Assembly (NCBI GenBank): GCA_047974745.1
Contig: JBKECO010000020.1
Location: 1-64,000, forward strand
Origin: JBKECO01 sp047974745
GTDB taxonomy: Bacteria > Bacillota > Clostridia > Lachnospirales > Lachnospiraceae
Direction: 5' to 3'
Length of the DNA stretch: 64,000 nucleotides
The notes under the pieces are model-generated. The model did no database searches and was not told where the DNA came from. It saw only the letters and a list, made by a program, of their open reading frames with translations. Below, one piece after another: positions 41,781-51,220 of this stretch. The first letter of the stretch is position 1. Every line of letters begins with the position of its first letter. The position numbers were made by a program, and so were the translations under genes.

Positions 41781-42536
41781 ATGAATATCTTGATACTGGA
41801 CGACGAATATTTTATTGTAAAAGGGATTGCGGAAGGAATTGACTGGACTTCACTTGGGATTCAAAAGCAGTTCTTGGCCTATAGTGTAAGGCAGGCAAAA
41901 ACAATTCTGGAGGGAAAGGAAGATATTGACATCATAATTTCTGATATTGAAATGCCACGGGAAAGTGGGCTGGATCTGGCGGAATGGCTGATTGAGAACA
42001 ATCAGGCTCCTGTCGTCATATTTTTGACAGGTCACGAAAGCTTTCCCTATGCTCAGCATGCAATTCGGCTCAAGGTATTTTCTTATATCATAAAACCCGT
42101 GAAAATGCTGGAGCTGCAGCATGAAATTTCACGGGCAATCGTTGAATTTAAAAGAAGACAACTAACACAGACAAAGCACCTTCAGATCGAGGAGGAACTT
42201 GCGTATAACAGTTCTGATTCCATCAGCCAGATCATGGAATACATTCGAGAACATCTTTTTGAAACAGATCTCAACCGATCTAAAATAGCAGAGAGCGTTC
42301 CCATGAACCCCGACTACCTGTCTTATCTGTTCCATAAAAAAACATCAGTATCACTCAATAGTTATATTCAGAATGAACGAATGAATATGGCAAAAAAATT
42401 ACTCTCGAAAACGAATCTGAGTGTTCAGGATATCTGTGCAAAATGCGGGTTTTCCAGTGTTTCCTATTTTCATAGACAATTCAAAAAAATGTGTAACGAC
42501 ACTCCTCTCCAATACAGAAGCAAGCATCAGTCCTGA
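41781..42536 (+). CDS. YesN-type response regulator with AraC output domain
   Basis: A 251-residue regulator, short for YesN. The receiver domain has the acidic pair DDE and phosphorylated Asp55 (ISDIEMPRESG), with Lys in IIKPVKM. The C-terminal AraC domain (about 150-251) has two helix-turn-helix motifs (NRSKIAESVPMNPDYLSYLFHKKT and VQDICAKCGFSSVSYFHRQFKK). The long central linker of many YesN proteins is missing. It should activate the divergent transporter operon through the 21-bp spaced repeats at 39894-39925. Confidence 0.92.
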   Translation: MNILILDDEYFIVKGIAEGIDWTSLGIQKQFLAYSVRQAKTILEGKEDIDIIISDIEMPRESGLDLAEWLIENNQAPVVIFLTGHESFPYAQHAIRLKVFSYIIKPVKMLELQHEISRAIVEFKRRQLTQTKHLQIEEELAYNSSDSISQIMEYIREHLFETDLNRSKIAESVPMNPDYLSYLFHKKTSVSLNSYIQNERMNMAKKLLSKTNLSVQDICAKCGFSSVSYFHRQFKKMCNDTPLQYRSKHQS

Positions 42537-42572
42537 TCTTTTTCCTAGGTTCCACCAGCGTGCATACAAACC

Positions 42573-43064
42573 TTATATGCCTTTTTCGGACTTGATATTA
42601 TAAACATTATCTACAAAATCATATAATCCATCTACCATCTTCAGACCTGTCAACAGTAAGGTCATGGAATCTGGTTTTAATTTAATCAAGGCAATGAGAT
42701 CCTCAAGGGATATAATTTTATTGTCGACCAGACCAAGGATCTCATCCAGGATGAGCATATCTACCTCGTCGGTGGTCAGTACCTTTTTGGCAAAATTAAT
42801 TCCATTCTTTATATTCTGGATTTCCTCTAACTTCTCCTGATCATCCAGGTCCGTGTAATCTTCATCTGACTTCTCAAATCGAAAAATTTTGATCTCTGGT
42901 TCCAGTCGCCTTAAGTATTCTTGCTCTGCAGATGTACGAAACTTCATGAACTGAATAATAAATACATTCATTCCATCCTGGGAAACACCACGAACCGCTC
43001 TTCCGAGAGCTGCAGTGGATTTCCCTTTTCCACCACCATAATACACTTGTACAAGTCCACTCAT
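42573..43064 (-). CDS. Cob(I)alamin adenosyltransferase, CobA/BtuR type
   Basis: A 163-residue P-loop enzyme that transfers the adenosyl group of ATP to reduced corrinoid. The P-loop is YYGGGKGKSTAALGRAVRG; the second conserved part is DEVDMLILDEILGLVDNKI. Compared with E. coli BtuR the N-terminal helix is shorter, as in many Clostridia. No cobalamin riboswitch or other B12 gene is seen nearby. It converges with the YesN-like gene. Confidence 0.9.
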   Translation of the reverse strand: MSGLVQVYYGGGKGKSTAALGRAVRGVSQDGMNVFIIQFMKFRTSAEQEYLRRLEPEIKIFRFEKSDEDYTDLDDQEKLEEIQNIKNGINFAKKVLTTDEVDMLILDEILGLVDNKIISLEDLIALIKLKPDSMTLLLTGLKMVDGLYDFVDNVYNIKSEKGI

Positions 43065-43165
43065 AATACTATTTCCCTTCTGCCTCAGCAGGATCAGTTC
43101 AACAAATAGATTGGTAATGATTTGATAAATCTATCATATTTTATGTGAAATTGCAAACAGCATAC

Positions 43166-46100
43166 TTAAAATGTTTTCATTTTTCCAATACAGGCCATCA
43201 GCTTGATCGAATAAAGGGGATCTGTTGCCCATTTACCATTTCCAAGATTCTGTACATATACGGCCGACCCTCTTGTAACGTATTTAAATCTCGGATCCAC
43301 GCAGGTCTGATTAAGTGCCTCTTTACTTGCATAAGCCTTAAGATGCTGGACCTGTGCCCGCAGTCCAATTCTAACAGATGCAAAGGTCGCCCCTGCTGCT
43401 CCATTGTCAGTTGCACCGATTCCACCAAAGTTGCATTGCTCCGCCTTGACCTGACCACCAAATTTCAAGTATCCCGTCTCAACTGCTACCTGTGCAAACA
43501 ATACTTCCGCTCTTACTCCCTCTGCCTCTGCTTCTTCCATTACGATCGCAATGAACTCTTCGATTGTCGCTGCTCCCTTTTGGGAATAGACACTGGCTGG
43601 ATAGACTCCATATCCGGACTTATAAAATGCCAGAAGCTGTGCTGCAGTTACCGTCGTATCGCCCATAATACTGTAGTTCTCAGTCGTTGGCTGCTCTGTT
43701 GGTGTCTCTGTCGATTCCGATGGTGCTGTGGTGATCGATACCGGCTGCGAATACAGACTGTAATCATAATCTCCTGAACTGATCCGCTCAAAAGCCCTCA
43801 CTCGGTAAAAATAGGTGGTTCCTTCAGATAGACCTATATCCTGATAATTGAGTTCCTTTGTCCAGGTCAGTCTTTCACCAATACTGTTTGGAGAAGTACT
43901 CCGATAGATCTCATAGCCTCTTGCACCCTCTGTTTTGCCCCAGCTTAGATCCGTTCGTGTATTCTCTGATAACACTGATGTGACAACGGGGCTCCTTAAT
44001 GTTGTAACTCTGACTGCATCCGACAGCACACCGATCATCGTCTCGTTGTCGCCTCTTCTGTAGACAGTGACCTTATAATAATATGTCTCTCCCTTAGCTA
44101 CTTTTTTATCTCTGTAAAAGGTAGTGGCATTGCTTGTAATCGTAGTGATCAGCTTATAGGTGCCGTTGCGTGAAGTCGATCTGTATATCTTATAACCGGA
44201 CGTATTTGTTACTCGTTCCCAGGTCAGATCTGCATTTCCAGAGGGGCTGCACTGTGCACTGATAAAGGCAGTCTCACGAATCGGTCTCGAACTTTTGATA
44301 TTTGAGAGATCACCACTCCCAGATGTGCCTAAGCTTGGCGATTTTGCAGCTACCTTGTAGTAATAACGAGCATTCAGATCTGCTGCTTTATCTACATAGG
44401 TCAAGACATCTGCAGCAACGGAAGCAATATATTTGTAAGTTCCACGCTTTGACGTGGAACGATAGATCCTATAACCGTTCGCACCTTCTACACCTTCCCA
44501 TAAAAGCTGCAGCCTCGTTCCCGAAGCTGCAGTAACAGATACAAGATTTGGCGTGCCTGGCACGAGAACCTCATATACCCCATTATAGGAACCGTAACCG
44601 GTAGACCCATCTACTGAATTCCGTGCTTTTATTTTATAGTAGTAAGTCACACCTGCTTCTACTTTTTTATCAACATATGAAGTTGTACTTCCAGAGCTAA
44701 TGGTCTTGATCCTTACATAATTCCCGTCAGGCGATGTGCTTCGATATATTCTGTATCCATTTGCGCCACTTGTCTTGCTCCACTTGATCTCGGTGGATGT
44801 TCCAGATTTAGATCTGACATACTTTACAGCAACAGTGTCAACTGTGTGAGAATATGCGTAATCACTTTTCCCACTCCAGCCTTTGACTCCATTATTATAG
44901 ACAAATGCGGATATTTTGTAATAATAGTTCTTTCCTGTCTTTAGACCTGAATCCACATAGGAAGTGGTTGTTGGATCCACAACAGTTCCAACAAGATAGT
45001 AGGTCCCATTTTTCTTGGTCGCTCTTGATATCGCATATCCATCTACATTATCTGAACCTGTCCATTTTATATAGATTGATTCCGAATCCAAAGATCTCGC
45101 TTTGACCTTGGATGCCTGGGCTGCAGTCTTTCCTCCCAGAACGGTGCTGTATTCACTTGCGATTGTTTCAGAGCCATCATACATGATCGCACGAACCTTA
45201 TAGTAATACACTTTTCCGGTCTTCACATTGCCGTCTGTATAATATAGTTTTCCATCCTTGATTGTTTTTAAGAATTTAAAGGTTCCATCTGCTGAGGTCG
45301 AACGATAGATCCGGTAATTGTCTGCACCCGTAACAGCGCCCCAGCTTATCAACAACTTCTCGCTATTCTTTGAGGTGACCTGTTCGAGAACCGGTGTCAT
45401 CAATGTGACAGGCGTTTCGATTGTGCCTGTCTTCGAAAGACCATAATACTGGGCAATGCCCGTTGCATTGGCGACTCCTAGTTTTTGCAGCTTTGCATCA
45501 GAGCTTAAGTAATTCTGATAATCACTATCATTTGACAAGAATCCATGCTCGACCAGAATAGCCGGAATTCCCAAAAGTTTATTTTCCCGAATCACTCCAA
45601 GATAGTCTGCCAGGGATCCATCCGGGTAGGTTGTTCCATTTTCAGAATTTCTGATCAGGATTCCCCTGTTCGTGAAACCAAGCGATACCAGGTTCGTCAA
45701 AATTTCAGCGGCAACATTCTTTCCGGTCTTGCCTGCAGAGGCATTGTAATTTGAGTTCGGATAATAAACAGATGCACCATTGGCTGTTGAATTTGTATAG
45801 GCATCCACATGTAAACTGACAAAGAGATCTGCTCCCACACTATCTGCATAGGCTGCTCGCTGGGCAAGTGTTAAATAGGTATCACCTGTTCTGGTAAGGA
45901 ATACCTTGACTCCCTGATATTGTTCCAATTCAGCTTTTGCATACTGGGCAATTTTTAATGTCAAGACTTTCTCATAGGCTCCATTACGAGTTGCACCCGT
46001 GTCAGCACCTCCATGTCCTGGATCCAGAACTACTACAATGGTGCCTGCCCCAGTCGCATCGATCCCTGCTGAATATTTCGAAACTCCTGTCTGCATACTC

Positions 46101-46996
46101 GCACTTGCTATTACATCACTCAGCTCGGAAACAGTGGCTGCTGATCCATTACTATCGATCGATACTGCATCTATCGATGCTGCAGAAGAGATGGTATCTA
46201 ATTCTTCCTGAGATAATGCAACATCATCCGGTGTAAAAGAAGCCTCCTGATTCACGCCGAATCCGGCTTCAATTCCCATATCTGAGAACAGGGTAGTCAG
46301 CGTATTCGTGCTATACTCAAATCTCAGTGCATACAGACTGTATTCGCCAGTCTCACTGCTTCTGTTGAAATCAAAGGAAAACACTGCCATATCTTCTTTC
46401 AGCACTTCTGCCTTTGTTGTATAGATCGTATTGCTTGTTTTACTGCGGTACTGCAGATAGACCGCTTTTAACGAAAGCTCTGCGTTATCTAGTCCGATAG
46501 AAACCACCTCAGTTCCCGGTGTTGTCACAGTGGCACTGTCTATGATGACACAGTCAATGAGAGGTGCGTCCATGACGATCAGATTCTGCGTCATAGCGGC
46601 CGTCTGGGTCGTGATCTCTTCTTCTGAGTTAACCGATTCTTCCGTATCTGTGACCGATTCCGTATCCGTGGTTTCTTCCGTACTCTCTGACATCTCTTGG
46701 GATTCCGTTTCTGCGATGGGCAGCTCCAAGCTGGCAGATTCTGTCGTTTGTTCCTCTGTCGAAACCACTTCACTTTCGCTCACTTCACTTTCTGAAGTTT
46801 CACTGTTCGACTCTTCACCATATGTCTCATCTGTTAATGACTCCTGCGTATCAACAGAATCAGCATCCTGATTTTCTTCTGTCTGTTCACTTATCTGTGA
46901 CTGCGTACTGCCATCAAGCGATGCCGCATCCACATTTGAATATGCTGTTGACAGAAGCAGAACTCCTGCCAAGAACAGTGCTGTCAATTTTTTCAT
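43166..46996 (-). CDS. Bifunctional autolysin: amidase, six Fn3-like repeats, glucosaminidase
   Basis: A 1,276-residue secreted cell-wall hydrolase. Parts in order: signal peptide (1-25); a Ser/Thr/Glu-rich linker (about 28-135); a beta-sandwich-like region (145-250); an N-acetylmuramoyl-L-alanine amidase domain (about 319-520) with zinc ligands in DPGHGG, GAYEK and SLHVDA and the catalytic Glu in LVEHGF; six fibronectin-III-like repeats (about 530-1090), each with a variant of GYRIYRSTS and a YYYK strand; a Thr/Pro linker; and an endo-beta-N-acetylglucosaminidase domain (about 1110-1276) with catalytic Glu in VAVETGYLKFGG. The start at 46996 has AGGAGG upstream; the frame to 47137 would overlap the gtrA-like gene. 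It should cut both the stem peptide link and the glycan. No sortase motif is seen. Confidence 0.92.
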   Translation of the reverse strand: MKKLTALFLAGVLLLSTAYSNVDAASLDGSTQSQISEQTEENQDADSVDTQESLTDETYGEESNSETSESEVSESEVVSTEEQTTESASLELPIAETESQEMSESTEETTDTESVTDTEESVNSEEEITTQTAAMTQNLIVMDAPLIDCVIIDSATVTTPGTEVVSIGLDNAELSLKAVYLQYRSKTSNTIYTTKAEVLKEDMAVFSFDFNRSSETGEYSLYALRFEYSTNTLTTLFSDMGIEAGFGVNQEASFTPDDVALSQEELDTISSAASIDAVSIDSNGSAATVSELSDVIASASMQTGVSKYSAGIDATGAGTIVVVLDPGHGGADTGATRNGAYEKVLTLKIAQYAKAELEQYQGVKVFLTRTGDTYLTLAQRAAYADSVGADLFVSLHVDAYTNSTANGASVYYPNSNYNASAGKTGKNVAAEILTNLVSLGFTNRGILIRNSENGTTYPDGSLADYLGVIRENKLLGIPAILVEHGFLSNDSDYQNYLSSDAKLQKLGVANATGIAQYYGLSKTGTIETPVTLMTPVLEQVTSKNSEKLLISWGAVTGADNYRIYRSTSADGTFKFLKTIKDGKLYYTDGNVKTGKVYYYKVRAIMYDGSETIASEYSTVLGGKTAAQASKVKARSLDSESIYIKWTGSDNVDGYAISRATKKNGTYYLVGTVVDPTTTSYVDSGLKTGKNYYYKISAFVYNNGVKGWSGKSDYAYSHTVDTVAVKYVRSKSGTSTEIKWSKTSGANGYRIYRSTSPDGNYVRIKTISSGSTTSYVDKKVEAGVTYYYKIKARNSVDGSTGYGSYNGVYEVLVPGTPNLVSVTAASGTRLQLLWEGVEGANGYRIYRSTSKRGTYKYIASVAADVLTYVDKAADLNARYYYKVAAKSPSLGTSGSGDLSNIKSSRPIRETAFISAQCSPSGNADLTWERVTNTSGYKIYRSTSRNGTYKLITTITSNATTFYRDKKVAKGETYYYKVTVYRRGDNETMIGVLSDAVRVTTLRSPVVTSVLSENTRTDLSWGKTEGARGYEIYRSTSPNSIGERLTWTKELNYQDIGLSEGTTYFYRVRAFERISSGDYDYSLYSQPVSITTAPSESTETPTEQPTTENYSIMGDTTVTAAQLLAFYKSGYGVYPASVYSQKGAATIEEFIAIVMEEAEAEGVRAEVLFAQVAVETGYLKFGGQVKAEQCNFGGIGATDNGAAGATFASVRIGLRAQVQHLKAYASKEALNQTCVDPRFKYVTRGSAVYVQNLGNGKWATDPLYSIKLMACIGKMKTF

Positions 46997-47117
46997 TCCC
47001 TTATGCCTCCTACGAAATCCAAACTCTACATTACCCTGTGACGATATATGACTTTTCTTCTGATTTCTATCTTCTTGCTCAAACCCTATAACTGATATCT
47101 TGATATAATCATGAAGC

Positions 47118-47663
47118 TTACGATTTTCTGCCTTCACTTCGAAATGCCCAGAATTTATTCATAATAAAATTGATCGGCACACTTACGAACAGATTAATAA
47201 TGGGACCAAGAAATTCTGAAATATGGAATACATTGACCCATAGTATTAGTAAAACGCTATTCAAAAACAAGCCGGTGAAGGAATATGAAATATAGGCCTT
47301 TGCTAGAGCACTTGGCCAGTCTCTCTTCTCCCCTTCTTTCAGAATGAACACAAATTTACTGTTCAGTAAGAAGGACCAGAGGACACTTAGTACAAAAGAC
47401 AGAATCTGTGCTGCAATATAATCAACTTCAGGCATCAGTCCAAATGACCGAAGAATAAGGAGTGTTCCGACATAGATCAGATAGCTGACCAAAGTATTTG
47501 TGACTCCCACCAATCCAAATTTCACGAATTCCATAATTCCGGCGAACTGTTCCTTTGATATATTTCGTTTTAAAATTTTTTTAAAAAATAATGCGATTGC
47601 CTTGTACAGCCAATTTTCGATCCTGTTCCAGACTGACGCTGTGTTTTGATTCATATCTTTCAT
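47118..47663 (-). CDS. GtrA-like membrane protein
   Basis: A 181-residue protein with four membrane segments (about 45-65, 75-100, 110-130, 140-165). FVKFGLVGVTNTLVSYLIYVG and the terminal FIMNKFWAFRS are diagnostic of the GtrA/DPMS family. Members are thought to flip or modify polyprenyl-linked sugars used on cell-wall or surface glycans. It lies 121 bp upstream of the autolysin on the same strand, which fits a cell-envelope pairing, though no glycosyltransferase is beside it. Confidence 0.88.
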   Translation of the reverse strand: MKDMNQNTASVWNRIENWLYKAIALFFKKILKRNISKEQFAGIMEFVKFGLVGVTNTLVSYLIYVGTLLILRSFGLMPEVDYIAAQILSFVLSVLWSFLLNSKFVFILKEGEKRDWPSALAKAYISYSFTGLFLNSVLLILWVNVFHISEFLGPIINLFVSVPINFIMNKFWAFRSEGRKS

Positions 47664-47764
47664 TCAATTCCTCATTAAAAATAAGTATATACATAATTCT
47701 AGTCTATTCTACACGATTTCATAGAATAATGAAAGCATTTCTGTGATTTACATAATTTTTTTAC

Positions 47765-47792
47765 TTGCTTATTTTAAAATATGTGATAAAAT
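47765..47792 (+). promoter_or_regulatory. typA promoter
   Basis: TTGCTT (47765-47770) and TAAAAT (47787-47792) with a 16-bp spacer, 72 bp upstream of the start codon. Confidence 0.55.
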
Positions 47793-47864
47793 TAGTAGTT
47801 GGTCTGTGATGTACAGGCTTGATTCTAATGCTTTTACCCAATCAGAAAGAAGGAATATATTCAT

Positions 47865-49688
47865 ATGAATACAATAAGAGAGGACATCCGCAATATCGCA
47901 ATCATAGCTCATGTTGACCATGGAAAAACGACACTGGTCGATGAGCTCCTTAAGCAAAGCGGTGTATTTCGTGAAAATCAGGAGGTTCAGGAACGTGTTA
48001 TGGACTCCAATGACCTGGAACGTGAACGAGGCATCACGATCCTGTCCAAAAATACAGCTGTCACCTATAAAGATACCAAGATAAATATTATCGATACGCC
48101 TGGTCATGCTGACTTTGGCGGCGAAGTAGAACGAGTGCTCAAAATGGTAAATGGTGTCGTTCTCGTGGTAGATGCCTTTGAGGGAGTTATGCCACAGACA
48201 AAGTTCGTGCTGATGAAGGCGCTTGCCCTTGATCTGCCTGTCATCGTCTGCCTCAATAAGATCGACCGTGCCGAAGCAAGACCTGAAGAGGTCATCGATG
48301 AGGTCTTAGAGCTTTTCATTGATCTGGATGCCTCTGACGAGCAGCTGGACTGTCCTTTTGTCTATGCATCTGCGCGAAACGGATATGCCATGATCGATCT
48401 CGACGCACCCAAAGACGATATGGTCGATCTGTTCGACACAATCATAGATTATATCCCAGGTCCCCAGGGAGATCCTGATGCAAGTACCCAAGTCTTGATC
48501 AGTACAATCGATTATAACGAGTACGTTGGTCGTATCGGTGTTGGTAAAGTGGATAACGGTATACTGCGCGTAAATCAGGATGCTGTCCTTGTAAATCACC
48601 ATGAACCGGATAAGAAGGAAAAAGTCCGCATCAGTAAGCTCTACGAATTTGACGGTCTGAATAAGGTCGAAGTGAAGGAAGCCGGGATCGGTGCAATCGT
48701 AGCAATATCCGGAATTGCTGATCTGCATATTGGCGATACGATCTGTTCCACAGATCAGCCGGTGGCGATTCCATTTCAAAAAATTTCTGAGCCCACACTT
48801 TCCATGAATTTTATTGTGAATGACAGTCCATTTGCCGGTCTGGAAGGAAAGTACGTTACCTCAAGGCACATCAGGGATCGGCTATTCCGAGAATTAAATA
48901 CTGACGTCAGTCTTCGAGTGGAAGAGACGGACTCTCCCGACAGCTATAAGGTATCAGGCCGCGGGGAACTGCATCTGTCTGTTCTGATCGAAAACATGCG
49001 CCGTGAAGGATATGAATTTGCAGTAAGTAAGGCAGAAGTGCTGTACCACACCGACGAAGCCGGACACAAATTAGAACCGATCGAACTCGCATATGTGGAC
49101 GTTCCTGATGATTTTACGGGTGCTGTCATCTCCAAGCTGAGCCAGCGAAAAGGAAATCTTTTAAATATGAAGAGCATCAGCGGCGGATATACACGTCTGG
49201 AGTTTCGAATCCCCTCAAGAGGATTGATCGGATATCGAGGCGAATTTCTGACCGACACCAAGGGTAATGGTATTTTGAATACCATTTTTGAAGGCTACGA
49301 GCCCTACGCGGGAGAGATCCAATACCGCAAGCAAGGTTCTCTGATCGCATATGAGACTGGTGAATCCGTTGCCTATGGTCTTTTTTCCGCACAGGACAGA
49401 GGGCAATTATTCATTGGAGCAGGTATTAAGGTCTATGCCGGAATGGTCATTGGTGCAAATGCAAAAGCTGAGGATATTGAGCTTAATGTCTGCAAAAAGA
49501 AGCAGCTCACCAATACACGTTCCTCTTCTGCTGACGAAGCACTGACACTTACTCCACCGCGTATTTTAAGTCTGGAGCAGGCAATTGATTTTATTGATAC
49601 AGATGAGTTGCTTGAAGTGACGCCGGAAAGCCTGCGCATTCGAAAAAGACTGCTGGATCCAAATCAGAGAAAACGCAACAAAAAATAA
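47865..49688 (+). CDS. typA: Translational GTPase TypA/BipA
   Basis: A 607-residue ribosome-binding GTPase of the elongation-factor class. The G motifs are IAHVDHGKTTLV (G1), RGITI (G2), DTPGHADFGGE (G3), NKIDR (G4) and SAR (G5). Domains II, III and V and the BipA-specific C-terminal domain follow (KKKQLTNTRSSSADEAL near 540). It assists 50S assembly and stress or low-temperature growth in other bacteria. Length and motifs are complete. Three hairpins follow its stop codon. Confidence 0.97.
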   Translation: MNTIREDIRNIAIIAHVDHGKTTLVDELLKQSGVFRENQEVQERVMDSNDLERERGITILSKNTAVTYKDTKINIIDTPGHADFGGEVERVLKMVNGVVLVVDAFEGVMPQTKFVLMKALALDLPVIVCLNKIDRAEARPEEVIDEVLELFIDLDASDEQLDCPFVYASARNGYAMIDLDAPKDDMVDLFDTIIDYIPGPQGDPDASTQVLISTIDYNEYVGRIGVGKVDNGILRVNQDAVLVNHHEPDKKEKVRISKLYEFDGLNKVEVKEAGIGAIVAISGIADLHIGDTICSTDQPVAIPFQKISEPTLSMNFIVNDSPFAGLEGKYVTSRHIRDRLFRELNTDVSLRVEETDSPDSYKVSGRGELHLSVLIENMRREGYEFAVSKAEVLYHTDEAGHKLEPIELAYVDVPDDFTGAVISKLSQRKGNLLNMKSISGGYTRLEFRIPSRGLIGYRGEFLTDTKGNGILNTIFEGYEPYAGEIQYRKQGSLIAYETGESVAYGLFSAQDRGQLFIGAGIKVYAGMVIGANAKAEDIELNVCKKKQLTNTRSSSADEALTLTPPRILSLEQAIDFIDTDELLEVTPESLRIRKRLLDPNQRKRNKK

Positions 49689-49720
49689 GATGTGCACAAA
49701 TCCCATCGCACGCATCTTAT
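49685..49720 (+). other. Hairpin overlapping the typA stop
   Basis: ATAAGATG (49685-49692) pairs with CATCTTAT (49713-49720), with a further TGC/GCA pairing inside. No T-run follows at once. Confidence 0.5.
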
Positions 49721-49764
49721 CAGAAGTCAGAATACATTTTTACTTTTCATTATTTTTTCAGGGG

Positions 49765-49832
49765 AATCTTCTGTTTGGAAGGGGGTGGCAACAAGAAGCA
49801 TGATTTAATGCTGCCATACCAAACAGAAGATT
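49765..49832 (+). terminator. Long bulged hairpin, probable typA terminator
   Basis: AATCTTCTGTTTGG (49765-49778) and its exact complement (49819-49832) form a 14-bp outer stem. Inside are TGGCA/TGCCA (49786-49790, 49812-49816) and GCAT/ATGC (49798-49801, 49808-49811), with a seven-base bulge on the 5' side only. TTTTTC follows. The stem is far longer than a plain terminator needs. Confidence 0.6.
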
Positions 49833-49879
49833 TTTCAATTTATAGGAAACAAGAGCCGCATATTAGAACTCCCATTATA

Positions 49880-49924
49880 ATACATAAGCAATTACTGATT
49901 TTGTTGTACCTGCTGCTTATGTAT
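49880..49924. repeat. 11-bp perfect inverted repeat
   Basis: ATACATAAGCA (49880-49890) and TGCTTATGTAT (49914-49924) around a 23-base loop, in the 288-bp convergent gap between typA and dapL. No protein-coding sequence is seen in the gap. On the minus strand it is also followed by no T-run. Confidence 0.5.
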
Positions 49925-49976
49925 AACGTACACTATTTCGAAAAAAAAATATAGTTTATTGCAGAAAATGACATTT

Positions 49977-51203
49977 TTAAGCAGAATTTGTCATTTTTTT
50001 AATTCGCTCGATCGCTTCGACTGTATTTTCATAGGATCCAAATGCAGTCAGACGGAAATATCCTTCCCCGCTTGGACCAAAACCAGAGCCTGGTGTTCCC
50101 ACTACATTAGCCTGCTCTAAAAGATAGTCAAAGAAATCCCAGGAGGACATTCCTTCCGGTGTTTTAAGCCAGATATATGGCGCGTTCACACCACCGAAAA
50201 CGGTATATCCTGCTTCCTGAAGTCCATTTTTGATATAGTCCGCATTTTTCATATAGTAAGCAATCTGTTCCTTTAGCTGCTCTTTTCCTTCTTTTGAATA
50301 TACCGCTTCTCCTGCTCTTTGAATGATGTAAGGCGCACCGTTGAATTTTGTTCCATGTCTTCTTGCCCACATTCCATTCAAAGATACCCCCTCACGAATC
50401 AGCTCCTTCGGTACTACGGTAAATCCGAGTCGAACCCCCGTAAAGCCAGCATTTTTAGAGAAGCTGCGAAGTTCCATAGCACACTTCTTTGCTCCGGCAC
50501 ATTCATAGATGGAATGCGGAACATCCTCTTCTGAGATATAGGCTTCATAGGCAGCATCATAAATTATGACAGCATTCACCCGATTCGCATAATCTACCCA
50601 GCCTTGAAGCTGTTCTTTCGTAAATGTAGTACCTGTCGGATTATTTGGAAGGCAAAGATAGATCACATCCGGTGCCTCCACTGGATATTCTGGAAAAAAA
50701 TTATTTTCTTTTGTACATGGCATATAGATCACATTGCTCCACATCCCTGTGTCAGCATCATATTCACCTGTTCTGCCCGCCATTACATTCGAATCCACAT
50801 AAACGGGATAAACGGGATCGCAGACAGCAATTTTAGCATCCGCTGCGAACAGCTCCTGAATATTTGCCGAATCACATTTTGCACCGTCAGACACAAAGAT
50901 CTCATCTTCTGAAATGTCGCAGTCCCTGGATCTGTAATCATTTTCTACGATCGCTTCTCTCAAAAAGTCGTAACCTAGATCTGGTGCATATCCTCGAAAA
51001 GTCGCCGGATCCGCCATTTCATCGACCGCCTTATGCATGGCTTCTATGATAGCCGGAGCAAGTGGCTGTGTCACATCTCCGATACCCAGTCGAATTATTT
51101 TCTTATCTGGATTTGCACTTACATATGCATTCACCTTTTTACCGATCGTACTGAATAAATAGCTGCCGGGCAGCTTCTGAAAATTGTCATTTACTTGAAA
51201 CAT
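49977..51203 (-). CDS. dapL: LL-diaminopimelate aminotransferase
   Basis: A 408-residue class I/II PLP aminotransferase of the DapL type, which converts tetrahydrodipicolinate directly to LL-diaminopimelate. The opening KLPGSYLFSTIGKKVNAYVSANP and RLGIGDVTQPLAPAIIEAMHKAVDEMA are close to known DapL sequences. CLPNNPTGTTF and the Lys segment ELRSFSKNAGFTGVRLGF carry the PLP lysine. This means the organism uses the aminotransferase variant of lysine synthesis rather than the succinylase or acetylase route. It is 17 bp after dapF. Confidence 0.96.
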   Translation of the reverse strand: MFQVNDNFQKLPGSYLFSTIGKKVNAYVSANPDKKIIRLGIGDVTQPLAPAIIEAMHKAVDEMADPATFRGYAPDLGYDFLREAIVENDYRSRDCDISEDEIFVSDGAKCDSANIQELFAADAKIAVCDPVYPVYVDSNVMAGRTGEYDADTGMWSNVIYMPCTKENNFFPEYPVEAPDVIYLCLPNNPTGTTFTKEQLQGWVDYANRVNAVIIYDAAYEAYISEEDVPHSIYECAGAKKCAMELRSFSKNAGFTGVRLGFTVVPKELIREGVSLNGMWARRHGTKFNGAPYIIQRAGEAVYSKEGKEQLKEQIAYYMKNADYIKNGLQEAGYTVFGGVNAPYIWLKTPEGMSSWDFFDYLLEQANVVGTPGSGFGPSGEGYFRLTAFGSYENTVEAIERIKKMTNSA

Positions 51204-51220
51204 GTTATCTCCTTTTCTGC

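Noticed and set aside
42573..43165. Possible cobalamin riboswitch near the adenosyltransferase gene
   Set aside because: The 100-bp upstream region is too short and lacks the B12-box conserved strings.
43145..43777. A 210-codon plus-strand frame
   Set aside because: It is antisense to the glucosaminidase end of the autolysin. Its cysteine-rich, repetitive composition is that of a shadow frame.
43800..45400. Repetitive DNA within the autolysin gene
   Set aside because: The repeats are diverged protein-level Fn3 modules, not near-identical DNA repeats, so no recent tandem duplication or CRISPR is called.
47769..48107. A minus-strand frame over the typA promoter
   Set aside because: It covers the typA promoter and start in antisense and has no supporting signals.
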